From Prevotella sp. (GTDB lineage: Bacteria > Bacteroidota > Bacteroidia > Bacteroidales > Bacteroidaceae), in NCBI GenBank assembly GCA_017561825.1, contig JAFZBK010000010.1:1-64000 (forward strand): a DNA stretch of 64,000 nucleotides, read 5' to 3'. Every line of letters starts with the position of its first letter. Positions within the stretch are counted from its first letter, which is position 1. The position numbers and the translations under genes are program-made. Below are positions 23,938-32,658 of this stretch, in pieces. The notes beneath the pieces were generated by a model. That model was not told where the DNA came from. It worked only from the letters and a program-made list of their open reading frames with translations, and searched no databases.

Positions 23938-24294
23938 TTATTCTGTTTTCTTCAGAGATCTGATAATCGACGTTAACAGTTTTGTAAGCTCTCGACAATC
24001 AGTAACAATACTTGAATACTCAGAGTCATTGAGGAATCCTGTACGATGAAGTAATCTTAGCCAATAATCACTTTCACATGCTTCCTTGAGTGAGATGCTT
24101 AACTTAGATATAAAATCTAATGAACTTTGTGCTTGTTCTGCTTCGCAGATGTTAGCTCCAATACTTGTTCCTGATCGTAGCAACTGTTTTGACATGACAT
24201 ATTCTTGTTTCGTGGCAGTTAGATGTTTATATAGATTTACTATTCTTACCGAAAACTCAAAACTCTTGTCTTTAACTACATTGCTATCTTTCAT
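23938..24294 (-). CDS. Four-helix-bundle protein (23S rRNA intervening-sequence family)
   Basis: 118 residues matching the S23/four-helix-bundle family, the proteins encoded in 23S rRNA intervening sequences and related in fold to the Avd protein of diversity-generating retroelements. Visible signatures are KSFEFSVRIVNLYKHL (helix 1), MSKQLLRSGTSIGANICEAEQA near residues 37-57, FISKLSISLKEACESDYWLRLL (about 62-83) and a last helix CRELTKLLTSIIRSLKK. No catalytic residues; likely a nucleic-acid-binding oligomer. It interrupts araD-araA and is bounded on both sides by inverted 7-base arrays; its ATG is the end of the upstream array. Its relation to arabinose use is doubtful. Confidence 0.88.
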   Translation of the reverse strand: MKDSNVVKDKSFEFSVRIVNLYKHLTATKQEYVMSKQLLRSGTSIGANICEAEQAQSSLDFISKLSISLKEACESDYWLRLLHRTGFLNDSEYSSIVTDCRELTKLLTSIIRSLKKTE

Positions 24295-24326
24295 AATTAT
24301 CAATTGTCAATTATCAATTGTCAATT
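24292..24326. repeat. 7-base array, 5' side of the four-helix-bundle gene
   Basis: On the minus strand AATTGAC, AATTGAT, AATTGAC, AATTGAT, AATTATG. The final ATG starts the small gene. It is inverted relative to 23856-23890, giving terminal inverted repeats of 32 bp with two mismatches. Confidence 0.93.
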
Positions 24327-24332
24327 CTATGG

Positions 24333-25037
24333 TCAGCGTTTGCGCTGACCATAGTACGCATTTGGTCCGTGCTTTCTTGAATAATGCTTCTCGATGAGCA
24401 ACGGGTTCATGGTCAGGTTGGGATTGACAGAGAAAGCCACGAAGGCCATCTTGGCACATTGCTCCATCACCTTGGCGTTATATACCGCATTATCAGGAGA
24501 TGTGCCCCATGAGAACGGACCGTGGTTCTTGACCAATACAGCAGGTGTGTGATCGGGGTTGATCTTGCGGATATTCAGGATCTCATCAACAATCACGTTA
24601 CCCGTCTCCAGCTCATACTGTCCTTTTACCTCTTCCTCGGTCATATCACGTGTGCAGGGAATATCCTTATAGAAATAGTCGGCATGTGTAGTACCGATAT
24701 TGGGGATATCCTTACCTGCCTGAGCAAATGCCGTGGCATAGGTGGAGTGGGTGTGAACAACGCCTTGGATATTGGGGAAGGCCCTATATAATACAAGGTG
24801 TGTGGGGGTGTCGCTGGAAGGATTCAGATCACCTTCCACCACCTTACCCGTTGCCAGATCCACCACGACCATGTCGCTGGCCTTCATCTCATCGTAGCTA
24901 ACGCCTGACGGCTTGATCACCACCAGACCCTTCTCGCGGTCGATACCGCTCACGTTGCCCCATGTGAAGATCACCAGACCTTGCTTGACCAGGTCGAGAT
25001 TCGCTTTGAATACTTTTTCTTTGAGTTCTTCTAACAT
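24333..25037 (-). CDS. araD: L-ribulose-5-phosphate 4-epimerase
   Basis: Class II aldolase-family epimerase yielding D-xylulose 5-phosphate. 234 residues with [10 protein letters not shown] near residue 24, [11 protein letters not shown] near 41, [14 protein letters not shown] near 71, the zinc ligands in [14 protein letters not shown] (about 93-106) and the third His in [12 protein letters not shown] (near 172). Normal length for AraD/UlaF proteins; AraD is chosen from its operon. It follows araR by 12 bases and is 38 bases from the four-helix-bundle gene, a gap made mostly of 7-base array. Confidence 0.95.
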   Translation of the reverse strand: MLEELKEKVFKANLDLVKQGLVIFTWGNVSGIDREKGLVVIKPSGVSYDEMKASDMVVVDLATGKVVEGDLNPSSDTPTHLVLYRAFPNIQGVVHTHSTYATAFAQAGKDIPNIGTTHADYFYKDIPCTRDMTEEEVKGQYELETGNVIVDEILNIRKINPDHTPAVLVKNHGPFSWGTSPDNAVYNAKVMEQCAKMAFVAFSVNPNLTMNPLLIEKHYSRKHGPNAYYGQRKR

Positions 25038-25049
25038 TTCTTTTACGAA

Positions 25050-25730
25050 TTATTTCAGTTTGAAACTCGGCTCCTCCATATACATACGCTTGTTGAAGCG
25101 GTAAAGGGCTGCGCCGCGTTTAGATGTCACCTTATCGATCAGATCCGTTTTCTCGATGAAGTCGATCTGCTTGATGCGCTTGCGGAAGTTGCGCTTATCG
25201 ATTTCCTCGCCGAGGATGGCTTCATAGACCAGTTGCAGTTGTGTCAGTGTGAAAAGGTCGGGCAGGAGGTTGAAGCTCAGCGGCTCACTGCTGATACGTC
25301 GGCGCAGCATGGTAACGGCTTTCCTGACCATCTCGTTATGGTCGGAGTAGAGCTTGGGCATCTTGCCCAGCTCTACCCATTCCACGCTATGCTCTTCCAG
25401 CAGTTTATTGTCGTAGTCCTTCACGTTGATCAGCGCGCAGTAGGCAACAGAGATCACTCGTTCGCCCGGGTCGCGGTCAACGGCACCGAAGGTGGCCACC
25501 TGCTTCATATAGATATGCTTCAGGCCGGTCAGCTCGTACAGAACCCTATGGGCCGCCTCGTCAACGCTCTCGGTGGGCTGAACGAATCCTCCGTACAACG
25601 ACCATTCGCCGCGCCCTGGATCCATCTGCCTCTTTCCCAACAACAGTTTCAGCTTGTTGTTGTCGAAACCGAAGACGATACAGTCAACGGCAACAAATGC
25701 TTTATTATGATCACCGTAATAGGTTGTCAT
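25050..25730 (-). CDS. araR: NUDIX-type arabinose regulator
   Basis: Predicted DNA-binding repressor of arabinose genes. 226 residues: an N-terminal NUDIX-like domain (about 8-145) whose catalytic box is degraded (GGFVQPTESVDEAAHRVLYELTG in place of GX5EX7REUXEEXGU), and a C-terminal winged helix (about 155-226, LTQLQLVYEAILGEEIDKRNFRKRI, then RGAALYRFNKRMY). This is the layout of NrtR-related regulators, and a NUDIX-related AraR is known to control L-arabinose use in Bacteroides. Its place between the transporter and araD supports the assignment. Arabinose is the expected effector. Confidence 0.9.
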   Translation of the reverse strand: MTTYYGDHNKAFVAVDCIVFGFDNNKLKLLLGKRQMDPGRGEWSLYGGFVQPTESVDEAAHRVLYELTGLKHIYMKQVATFGAVDRDPGERVISVAYCALINVKDYDNKLLEEHSVEWVELGKMPKLYSDHNEMVRKAVTMLRRRISSEPLSFNLLPDLFTLTQLQLVYEAILGEEIDKRNFRKRIKQIDFIEKTDLIDKVTSKRGAALYRFNKRMYMEEPSFKLK

Positions 25731-25745
25731 ATCTGTCTCGTTGGT

Positions 25746-27425
25746 TTACCAGAAATACCAATAGAATGCAATAGTGATACAGATGATGATAGCTGTATGG
25801 AATACATCCCATCCGTTCCAGCTGGCACGTGTGGCAGCCTTCTGCTCAGGAGTAGCTGTACCGAATACCAGACCCTGGATCTTGCTCTCAGAGGGAGCTT
25901 CTGTACACAGACTGACGATGATCACGATCAGACAGCATACAATCAGCATCACACCGCAGAAGTAGAGCCAGTTGAAATCGTAGAATACAGACTTGAACCA
26001 CGACGGTGAAGCATCTGACACATTACTATAATATACCTTGGCACCCAGACGGGTCAGACCGATGATGATACCTGAGAGCAAGCCCCACATACCACCCTTG
26101 GCAGAAGCACGTTTCCAGCAGATACCCAAGAGGAAGGCGGCGGCGATACCAGGAGCCAGTACGCTCTGTACGTCCTGCAGGTAGTTATACAGCACGTTAC
26201 CTACTGAGCGCATGATGGGGATCCAGAGGATACCGAGAACCACGATAACCACAGTGGCAATCTGACCAATGCGTACCAGACTCTTCTCAGAGGTCTGCGG
26301 CTTCAGGCGCTTCCAGAAGTCGATGGTGAACAGCATGGCTGATGAGTTGAACAGAGAAGCCAGTGATGACATCAGAGCTGCGAGGATACCGCAAACCACC
26401 AGACCCTTCACACCGGCAGGCAGCAGCTTGGCTACGAGGGTGGGGAAGGCAGCGTCAGGTGTTGACAGTGAGAATACCTCACCGTTCGGCATGGCGATAC
26501 CCTTGGTGCTCAGTGCGTAAGCAATCATACCAGGAATAAGGAACAGGAACACGGGCAACAGCTTCAGGTAAGCACCGAAGATGGTACCACGGCGACTCTC
26601 CTTCTCATTCTTTCCTGAGAGTACACGCTGAACGATATACTGGTCAGTACACCAGTACCAGAAACCGATAACGGCAGAACCCACGAGGGCACCCAGCCAA
26701 GGATAGTCAGGATCACGCAGGTCGCGAATCAGGTCGGTCATGTGATCACCATACTCATTCACCGTCTGAATAGAACAGGTTGCCATCATCTGATCCCATC
26801 CGCCTAAGGCCTTCAGACCCAGCACGAGGATGATCAGTGAACCCAGCAACAGGATAGGAGTCTGCAGCACAGAGGTATAGAGCACTGATTTCATACCACC
26901 GAAGATGGTATAGAGCGCAGTGATAACCACCAGTCCGATGGCAGCAATCCAGAAGAAGTCGATACCCCACAGTTCCTTGATGCCGAACACCTGCTGGAAT
27001 ACCAGACCACCAGCATACACGGTTACGGCCACCTTGGTGAGCACGTAGCTGATCAGTGAGATCACTGAAAGGATGGTACGGCTTTCCTTATTATAACGAC
27101 GCTCGAGGAACTCCGGCATGGTGTAAACCATGGAGCGACTATAGAACGGTACGAATACCCAACCGAGAATCAAGATGATCCAGCCTTGGATCTCCCAATG
27201 GGCCATGGCCATACCTGATGAAGCACCTGCACCGGCAAGACCGATAAGGTGCTCTGATCCGATGTTTGAAGCGAAGATGGAAGCACCGATAGCGATCCAT
27301 GTCGCATCCTTACCTCCCAAGAAATAGTCTGCTGAATTGTCGTTCTTCTGGTTAACGACCCAAATGACGATGCCGATCAGTGCGCAACAGAATACACCGA
27401 TGACTATCCAGTCTAATGATTGCAT
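25746..27425 (-). CDS. Sodium/sugar symporter (SGLT family), probable arabinose transporter
   Basis: Inner-membrane protein of the sodium:solute symporter family, 559 residues with about 14 predicted membrane segments. It begins LDWIVIGVFCCALIGIVIWV, has SADYFLGGKDATWIAIGASIFASNIGSEHLIG (a classic SGLT segment, quoted in part here: DYFLGGKD and ASNIGSEHLIG), LILGWVFVPFY and PEFLERRYN near residue 105, and WYWCTDQYIVQRVLSG near 255. The long hydrophilic C-terminal loop and last helix are typical. Placed between a galM-like gene and araR, so L-arabinose is the likely substrate. Confidence 0.88.
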   Translation of the reverse strand: MQSLDWIVIGVFCCALIGIVIWVVNQKNDNSADYFLGGKDATWIAIGASIFASNIGSEHLIGLAGAGASSGMAMAHWEIQGWIILILGWVFVPFYSRSMVYTMPEFLERRYNKESRTILSVISLISYVLTKVAVTVYAGGLVFQQVFGIKELWGIDFFWIAAIGLVVITALYTIFGGMKSVLYTSVLQTPILLLGSLIILVLGLKALGGWDQMMATCSIQTVNEYGDHMTDLIRDLRDPDYPWLGALVGSAVIGFWYWCTDQYIVQRVLSGKNEKESRRGTIFGAYLKLLPVFLFLIPGMIAYALSTKGIAMPNGEVFSLSTPDAAFPTLVAKLLPAGVKGLVVCGILAALMSSLASLFNSSAMLFTIDFWKRLKPQTSEKSLVRIGQIATVVIVVLGILWIPIMRSVGNVLYNYLQDVQSVLAPGIAAAFLLGICWKRASAKGGMWGLLSGIIIGLTRLGAKVYYSNVSDASPSWFKSVFYDFNWLYFCGVMLIVCCLIVIIVSLCTEAPSESKIQGLVFGTATPEQKAATRASWNGWDVFHTAIIICITIAFYWYFW

Positions 27426-27472
27426 ATTATACGATTGTTATAAGGTTTAATGATGTTTGATTTCATGCTTGT

Positions 27473-28639
27473 TTATTCCTTAACCACGCCGAACTTGAAG
27501 ATACAGTGTGAGTAGTATTTCTCACCTGGGTTCAGGATAGCTGTCGGCCACTTGGGCTTGTTGGGGGTGTCAGGATACTTCTGTGTCTCCAGACAGATAC
27601 CAGCATGCTTCTGGTACTTGATGCCCTTCTTACCAGCAACTTTTCCTTCGAGGAAGTTACCTGAATATACCTGGATACCTGGCTCGTTGGTATAGACCTC
27701 GAGAACGATACCTGTTACAGGAGAGTAGAGGCTGGCAGCCAGCTGCTTCTCGTTACCCTTACCGTCGTGATAAGAGGCGAGGCACCAGTTGTGGTCGAAA
27801 CCATTGGCGTTCTTGATAGCCTTGTAGTCGAAGTTGTTCACGTTCTTTCCTACTTCCACGGGCTCCATGAAATCCATCGGAGTGCCCTTCACCCAAGCGG
27901 TGTCACCTGTTGTCATATAGGTCTCATCGGTCGGAGTGTAGTAGTATGAGTTCACATGAAGGATGTGGTTCTCGATGGTCTGGTTGGGATCACCGTTGAG
28001 GTTGAAGTAAGAGTGGTTGGTCATATTGATCACCGTCTTCTTATCCGTCGTAGCGGTATAAGAGATGTCGATGCTGTTGTTACTGCGAACGATGAAGGTA
28101 ACATCAGCCTTTACATTGCCGGGGAAGTTGTTATCACCGTCGGGTGAGTCCATGGTCAGTACGAGGGTAGAGTCGTTGGTCTGGTTGGCATCATAAACCT
28201 GATACTGCCAGCCTGAGAAACCGCCGTGCAGACAATGACCGAAGTTGTTGCGAGGCAACTGGATGGTCTTGCCGTCGATGGTGATCAAACCGTTCTTGAT
28301 ACGGTTGGCATAGCGACCGATAGAGGCACCGAAGTCGCTGGGAGAGTTCACAGAGTCAGCATACTGAGCCACATTGTCATAACCCAATACCACATCCTGG
28401 AGATTGTTGTCCTTGTCGGGAACCATCAGTGATACGATACGACCACCGAAGTTGGTGATGCACACCTCCATGCCTCTGTTGTTCTTCAAGGTGAAGAGCT
28501 TCACGGGCTTCTCATTGATGGTGGTGTCGAATGCTGCAGGATCAAGTCCTGAAACTGTTAACTTAGGCTTGCTTGTACAAGCAGAGAGCAGAATGGCTAC
28601 CATTCCAGCTCCCCAAAACATACTTTTAATAGCTTTCAT
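27473..28639 (-). CDS. Aldose 1-epimerase lipoprotein
   Basis: Mutarotase of the GalM family, 388 residues. A lipoprotein signal (FWGAGMVAILLSAC) places it in the periplasm. Motifs: TNFGGRIVSLMVPD near residue 61, SIGRYANRI near 110, HCLHGGFSGW near 130, the catalytic His in NMTNHSYFNLNG near 203, and the catalytic Glu in LETQKYPDTPN near 350. The frame runs upstream to 28984 through dispersed repeats, but only the ATG at 28639 gives a signal peptide. As first gene of the arabinose operon it probably equilibrates arabinose anomers before uptake. Confidence 0.9.
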   Translation of the reverse strand: MKAIKSMFWGAGMVAILLSACTSKPKLTVSGLDPAAFDTTINEKPVKLFTLKNNRGMEVCITNFGGRIVSLMVPDKDNNLQDVVLGYDNVAQYADSVNSPSDFGASIGRYANRIKNGLITIDGKTIQLPRNNFGHCLHGGFSGWQYQVYDANQTNDSTLVLTMDSPDGDNNFPGNVKADVTFIVRSNNSIDISYTATTDKKTVINMTNHSYFNLNGDPNQTIENHILHVNSYYYTPTDETYMTTGDTAWVKGTPMDFMEPVEVGKNVNNFDYKAIKNANGFDHNWCLASYHDGKGNEKQLAASLYSPVTGIVLEVYTNEPGIQVYSGNFLEGKVAGKKGIKYQKHAGICLETQKYPDTPNKPKWPTAILNPGEKYYSHCIFKFGVVKE

Positions 28640-28807
28640 ATTACGATTGTTTAGAAATGGATTGAATTTGGGTGTAAAATTACACATAAATTCAATAGGT
28701 TGTATCGGTTGATTATATGTTTTAAAACATAAAACATGGAACAAAGTGTCTTTTTGACACTTTTTAACCACACTTTTACTTTCGAGAAAGAAACAAAGCT
28801 TTTTCTC

Positions 28808-28901
28808 CTCTTTTTCTTTGGCGCAAAGAAAAGAGGCAAAAGAAACTTTCTCCCCTCTTTTTCTCTGGCGCAGAGAAAAGAGGCAAAAGAGACATCCACC
28901 C
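28808..28901. repeat. Two tandem 47-base palindromic repeats
   Basis: Units at 28808-28854 and 28855-28901 each start with an imperfect palindrome (ctctttttctttggcg with caaagaaaagag; the second unit has tctctggcgcagaga with paired changes in both arms). Paired changes imply the palindrome is maintained. Confidence 0.82.
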
Positions 28902-28975
28902 CCACCAAGCCGCCCCCTATATGGGGCGGATGTAATTGATTCCGGGCAGAATCCGCCCTCCATCAAGGTTTTGGT

Positions 28976-29012
28976 ATGGCTCACCAGCCTTTGCCCCTTC
29001 GGGGTGAGCCAT
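28976..29012. terminator. Hairpin with T-run, likely terminator
   Basis: 10-bp stem atggctcacc/ggtgagccat enclosing a second small stem (gccccttcgggg), followed on the plus strand by CTTTTTTT. On the minus strand it lies about 80 bases after the DUF4380 stop, where it may also act. Confidence 0.6.
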
Positions 29013-29026
29013 CTTTTTTTATTCCC

Positions 29027-29090
29027 CTCCCTTTGGAGGGGTTAGGGGTGGCTCCAATTTTCTCTCCCTTTGGAGGGGTTAGGGGTGGCT
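29027..29090. repeat. GC-rich dispersed repeat, two copies
   Basis: Copies at 29027-29053 and 29064-29090 share ctccctttggaggggttagg followed by ggtggct. A third, diverged copy is inside cbiB at 13805. It is adjacent to the DUF4380 stop codon. Confidence 0.85.
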
Positions 29091-29092
29091 TT

Positions 29093-29971
29093 TTACTTCA
29101 GTTTCTTCACCATCTTCACCAACTTCTTCGATGGCTCACCCTGATAGGGCAGGAGATACCATTTAACGGTCCAGCTGAGGGATTCGCCGGGGTTCAATGT
29201 GGTGTAGGCACCCTGACTCTCCAGCTCGATGTATGTCTTTCTCATGTTCACATACACCTGAATCTCTGCCTCGTCGGGAGCGGGCTCACCAGCTTTCAGA
29301 TCCTGGAACTTCTTCACCAGCAGCAGACCATCATTGATGTAGGCCAGCCATCCCTTACCGTCAGCATTCACCTTACGGTTCTGGTTGGCTTCGTCGGTGT
29401 TATACCATGCAGCACCGTACTTCTGTTCAAACGTCAGCAAACCTGCAGGTGTGATCTCATCAACAGGTGCGTCGAAGAAGATCGTTCCACTGTTGGGAAC
29501 GCGGGTGATCTCCCAGGGAGCCACCTTGCGGGTCTCCTTACTCTCGTTGATGATGGAGTAGGTAACAACAAAGGCGTTGCGCTTCTTATCGGTAGTGAAC
29601 TCCTTGCGGATGCGGAAGCCCAAGCGGGGAGACACTTCACTGGTCATCACCAGCGATGATCCTTTCTCTTCCACGGTATAGGGACGCTTATCGAACTCCT
29701 GTACAGGAGGCCAGTTCCATTCTTTCTGCGGACTAGTCCAGAAGGTGCTTCCAAACTGCTCGGGGCGGGTTAGCTGCGAGATCACCTCCTGATCCTTATA
29801 TTTAAATGAGAGGATCTTACCGCCGCTGGCGCCATTGATCACCATCGACAGGTCGCCCATCTCGATGCTATACTTGGATTCTCCGAGGTTCTTGATAGCG
29901 GCAGTCTTCTGAGCTGATGCGGTGCAGCACATCCAAATCGCTGCCAAAAGTAATGTTACTGTTCTTTTCAT
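29093..29971 (-). CDS. Exported DUF4380-like protein
   Basis: 292 residues with a signal peptide (MKRTVTLLLAAIWMCCTASAQ). The mature protein looks like an all-beta, mutarotase-like domain of the DUF4380 type: GDLSMVINGASGGKILSFKY near residues 38-57, FGSTFWTSPQKEWNWPPV near 72-89 and ALNPGESLSWTVKW-like beta strands near the C-terminus (TTLNPGESLSWTVKW). No enzymatic activity is established for the family; the fold suggests sugar binding. Start set at 29971 because the upstream frame to 30031 covers the promoter. It has its own promoter and is followed by repeats. Confidence 0.75.
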   Translation of the reverse strand: MKRTVTLLLAAIWMCCTASAQKTAAIKNLGESKYSIEMGDLSMVINGASGGKILSFKYKDQEVISQLTRPEQFGSTFWTSPQKEWNWPPVQEFDKRPYTVEEKGSSLVMTSEVSPRLGFRIRKEFTTDKKRNAFVVTYSIINESKETRKVAPWEITRVPNSGTIFFDAPVDEITPAGLLTFEQKYGAAWYNTDEANQNRKVNADGKGWLAYINDGLLLVKKFQDLKAGEPAPDEAEIQVYVNMRKTYIELESQGAYTTLNPGESLSWTVKWYLLPYQGEPSKKLVKMVKKLK

Positions 29972-30000
29972 GATTCTGATATTGTAGTTGATAATCTTTG

Positions 30001-30032
30001 CAAAGGTACTCGTTTTTCTTGACAACACCAAA
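30001..30032 (-). promoter_or_regulatory. Promoter of the DUF4380 gene
   Basis: TTTG (30029-30032), 20-base spacer, TACCTTTG (30001-30008) on the minus strand, 30 bases before the ATG. Confidence 0.72.
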
Positions 30033-30191
30033 AAACGGGGTGTCGTAGTGCGTAAAAATCTGTTAAGAAACCAACACTTATCTGTTAAAAAACACTGAAC
30101 GCGTCATTCACTACCAGAGAGTGACGTTCTCTCTCATAGCGATCAAGGCAAACGCTACCGGTTAGCAAGACATAGTGCATATAAATATATA

Positions 30192-30231
30192 AATAATGTG
30201 GGGCGGATCGATTGATCCGCCCCACATTATT
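30192..30231. terminator. Strong hairpin after galK
   Basis: 18-bp perfect stem (aataatgtggggcggatc with gatccgccccacattatt) closed by a 4-base loop. It lies 38 bases after the galK stop. The run of T is short (TTATT), so termination is likely but not certain. Confidence 0.7.
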
Positions 30232-30269
30232 ATTGAATAGATTTCTCTAAACGTCTATGCTGCTATGCA

Positions 30270-31436
30270 TTAGCATAGTCTGCGTGCGCCATCACCGATG
30301 ACCACATCGTACACCTTCAGGTCACGATTGAACTTGGCACGATACTTGGCACGGGCATCTGCCACGAACTTGTCGTACAGCTCATCCTTGACGAGGTTGA
30401 TGGTGCAGCCACCGAAGCCGCCACCCATGATACGACTACCTGTCACACCGTTCTCCTTGGCTACATCGTTGAGGAAGTCAAGCTCTTCGCAAGATACCTC
30501 ATATTCCTTGGATAAGCCCTCGTGGGTTTCGTACATCTTCTTACCAACGGTCTCGTAGTCACCTGCCACCAAAGCATCGCAAACGGCCAACACGCGGTCT
30601 TTCTCACCCAATACGAAATGAGCACGCTTGTAGTCCTCTTCGCCTACCTCGGCACGAACCTCTTCCAACTGCTCCCAGGTACAGTCGCGCAAGGTCTCGA
30701 ACTTTCCTTCGGGGTGCTTGGCGGCAATGGCCTTCACCACGTTCTCGCAAGAACGACGACGGTCGTTATAGGGTGAGCCAGCCAACTCGTGCTTCACACA
30801 TGAGTTCAGCAGAACGAGCTTGTAACCCTTGGGGTTGAAGGGGAAGTACTCGAACTCACGACTGCGGCAGTCTAAGCGCATCAGCTTTCCAGCCTGTCCG
30901 AACATACTGGCGAACTGATCCATGATTCCGCAGTTCACGCCGCAGTAGTTATGCTCTGTGGCCTGACCAGCCAAAGCCATATCCCATTGACTCACTTTGT
31001 TATCTCCGAAGATGTCGTTCAGACCAAAGGCGAAACAGCTCTCCATGGCTGCTGAAGATGACATACCTGCACCAAGAGGAACGTCACCAGAGAAAGCAAT
31101 GTTGAAGCCCTTTACAGGAACACCCAACTTCTGCATCTCTTTGGCAATGCCATAGATATAACGTGCCCAGCTTGCCTTAGGACCCTTGGGGTCGCTGAGC
31201 TTGAAATCAACACGGTCTTTCAGATCGATAGCATAAGCCATCACGGTGTCTTCTGTACCATTGGCACGCATCTCAGCCATAATGCCGCAATCTACAGCAC
31301 CTGGGAAGACGAAACCACCATTGTAGTCTGTATGCTCACCAATCAGGTTAATACGACCGGGAGACGAATAAACATTTCCCGTTAAACCATCGAAGTGCTT
31401 CACGAAGCGACTTCTTACATGATCAATTTTCATCAT
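30270..31436 (-). CDS. galK: Galactokinase
   Basis: GHMP kinase that phosphorylates alpha-D-galactose in the Leloir pathway. 388 residues with the galactokinase signature GRINLIGEHTDYNGGFVFP near residues 27-45, the GHMP ATP motif DVPLGAGMSSSAAME near 118-132, NYCGVNCGIMDQFAS near 161-175 with the catalytic Asp, and GSRIMGGGFGGCTI near 338-351. It may start at either of two adjacent ATGs (31436 or 31433). It follows galM by 36 bases, probably as one unit. Confidence 0.96.
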   Translation of the reverse strand: MMKIDHVRSRFVKHFDGLTGNVYSSPGRINLIGEHTDYNGGFVFPGAVDCGIMAEMRANGTEDTVMAYAIDLKDRVDFKLSDPKGPKASWARYIYGIAKEMQKLGVPVKGFNIAFSGDVPLGAGMSSSAAMESCFAFGLNDIFGDNKVSQWDMALAGQATEHNYCGVNCGIMDQFASMFGQAGKLMRLDCRSREFEYFPFNPKGYKLVLLNSCVKHELAGSPYNDRRRSCENVVKAIAAKHPEGKFETLRDCTWEQLEEVRAEVGEEDYKRAHFVLGEKDRVLAVCDALVAGDYETVGKKMYETHEGLSKEYEVSCEELDFLNDVAKENGVTGSRIMGGGFGGCTINLVKDELYDKFVADARAKYRAKFNRDLKVYDVVIGDGARRLC

Positions 31437-31472
31437 AAGCTTGTATCTTTTAAGGAAGATTGTCGGAAAGGA

Positions 31473-32561
31473 TTAACGAACCACACCAAACTTGTAGATC
31501 GTCTTCTGCTTGTACTGCTGTCCCGGACGGATGATCACCGAGGGGAAGTAAGGACGGTTAGGACTGTCGGGGAAGTGCTGTGCCTCGAAGCAGATAGCAC
31601 TGCGACGGGGGAAGGTAGCACCGTGCTGTCCTTTATGACCTGCTCCCCAGTTGTCGGAATATACCTGAACGCCTGGCTCAGTGGTATATACCTCCATGGT
31701 ACGTCCGCTATTGGGCTCAATGATGCGGGCTGCAAAGCTCAGCTCGCCTTCTTCTTTCTTGTTCAGTACGTAGCAGTGATCGTAACCGTTACCGTTCTTG
31801 ATCTGCTCGTTGTCTGCATCGATATCCTGACCTACAGGCTTCGGCTTGCGGAAGTCGAACGGAGTGCCCTCAACCTTGAGGATCTCACCGGTAGGAATGC
31901 ACGTATTGTCGATGGGGATGAAGAAGTCGGCATTGATCTCACAAATCAGATCATCAATCGTTGGCGTAGGATCAGCGATGCCAGCCAGCGAGAAATATCC
32001 GTGATTGGTGAGGTTGATGATGGTCTTCTTATTGGTGGTTGCCATGTAACCGATAACCAATTCGTTATCGTCGCTGAAAGTATAGACCACGGTTACTTTC
32101 ATTTCTCCTGTGAAACCTTCCTCCAGATAAGGAGATACATAGTTCAATACCAGGGTGTTGTCGCTCATCTGGAACGCATCCCATACTTTGGCGTGGAAGC
32201 CTGTAGGACCGCCGTGAAGGGCATTAGGAGCGTTGTTGATGGCCAGGTTGTACTCTTTTCCGTTCAAGGTGAACTTACCGTTCTTGATGCGGTTGCCGTA
32301 ACGACCGATAAGGGTGGAACGATAAGGTTCCGGACTGTTAACAAGATCCTGGATATTGTCGAATCCCTGAATAACGTTGGCCACATTCCCGTTTTTGTCG
32401 GGCACCATGATGGCTACAACTGCGCCTCCATAGTTTGTGATTGCCACTTCATAACCCAGACTGTTCTTCAGGATGTACAAGTCTGTATTCTTTCCGTTTA
32501 TCGTGGTCTGAAAAGCTTCTCTCTTCAGGCCACATAAATTCTGCGTTTCGGTAGTGCTCAT
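31473..32561 (-). CDS. galM: Aldose 1-epimerase (cytosolic)
   Basis: Interconverts anomers of galactose before galactokinase. 362 residues, no signal peptide, otherwise parallel to the lipoprotein copy: NYGGAVVAIMVPD near residue 43, STLIGRYGNRIKNG near 81-94, NALHGGPTGFHAK near 112, catalytic His in NLTNHGYFSLAG near 183 and catalytic Glu in CFEAQHFPDSPN near 322. Pairing with galK supports galactose as substrate. Upstream, at 32596-32603, the minus strand reads TTACTTTG, one mismatch from the -7 consensus. Confidence 0.94.
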   Translation of the reverse strand: MSTTETQNLCGLKREAFQTTINGKNTDLYILKNSLGYEVAITNYGGAVVAIMVPDKNGNVANVIQGFDNIQDLVNSPEPYRSTLIGRYGNRIKNGKFTLNGKEYNLAINNAPNALHGGPTGFHAKVWDAFQMSDNTLVLNYVSPYLEEGFTGEMKVTVVYTFSDDNELVIGYMATTNKKTIINLTNHGYFSLAGIADPTPTIDDLICEINADFFIPIDNTCIPTGEILKVEGTPFDFRKPKPVGQDIDADNEQIKNGNGYDHCYVLNKKEEGELSFAARIIEPNSGRTMEVYTTEPGVQVYSDNWGAGHKGQHGATFPRRSAICFEAQHFPDSPNRPYFPSVIIRPGQQYKQKTIYKFGVVR

Positions 32562-32658
32562 AATATCTCTATTTTTAGTTCATAAACTTATTTTGCAAAG
32601 TAACGAAATAAAAATGAGAAAAGCAAACGAAATACGATAAAATAATACAATGTGAATG

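Larger units (their letters stand above)
28640..29092. other. Upstream region of the arabinose operon with dyads and dispersed repeats
   Basis: No gene. Near the galM-like start are two dyads, gtgtaaaattacac (28672-28685) and atgttttaaaacat (28717-28730), which could be AraR operators, although no canonical -7 box is visible close to them. A short hairpin aagtgtc-ttttt-gacactt lies at about 28745-28763. Further upstream are two 47-base tandem repeats, a strong hairpin and two GC-rich repeats, listed separately. Confidence 0.55.

Noticed and set aside
23856..24326. Insertion sequence with transposase
   Set aside because: There is an inverted-repeat boundary, but the only gene is a four-helix-bundle protein with no transposase motif, and no target-site duplication is visible.
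28640..28984. N-terminal extension of the galM-like lipoprotein through the repeats
   Set aside because: The extension is translated from tandem palindromic repeats and would hide the lipoprotein signal that begins at 28639.
30032..30191. tRNA gene between galK and the DUF4380 gene
   Set aside because: No cloverleaf can be drawn; there is no T-loop GTTCRA segment in proper spacing.
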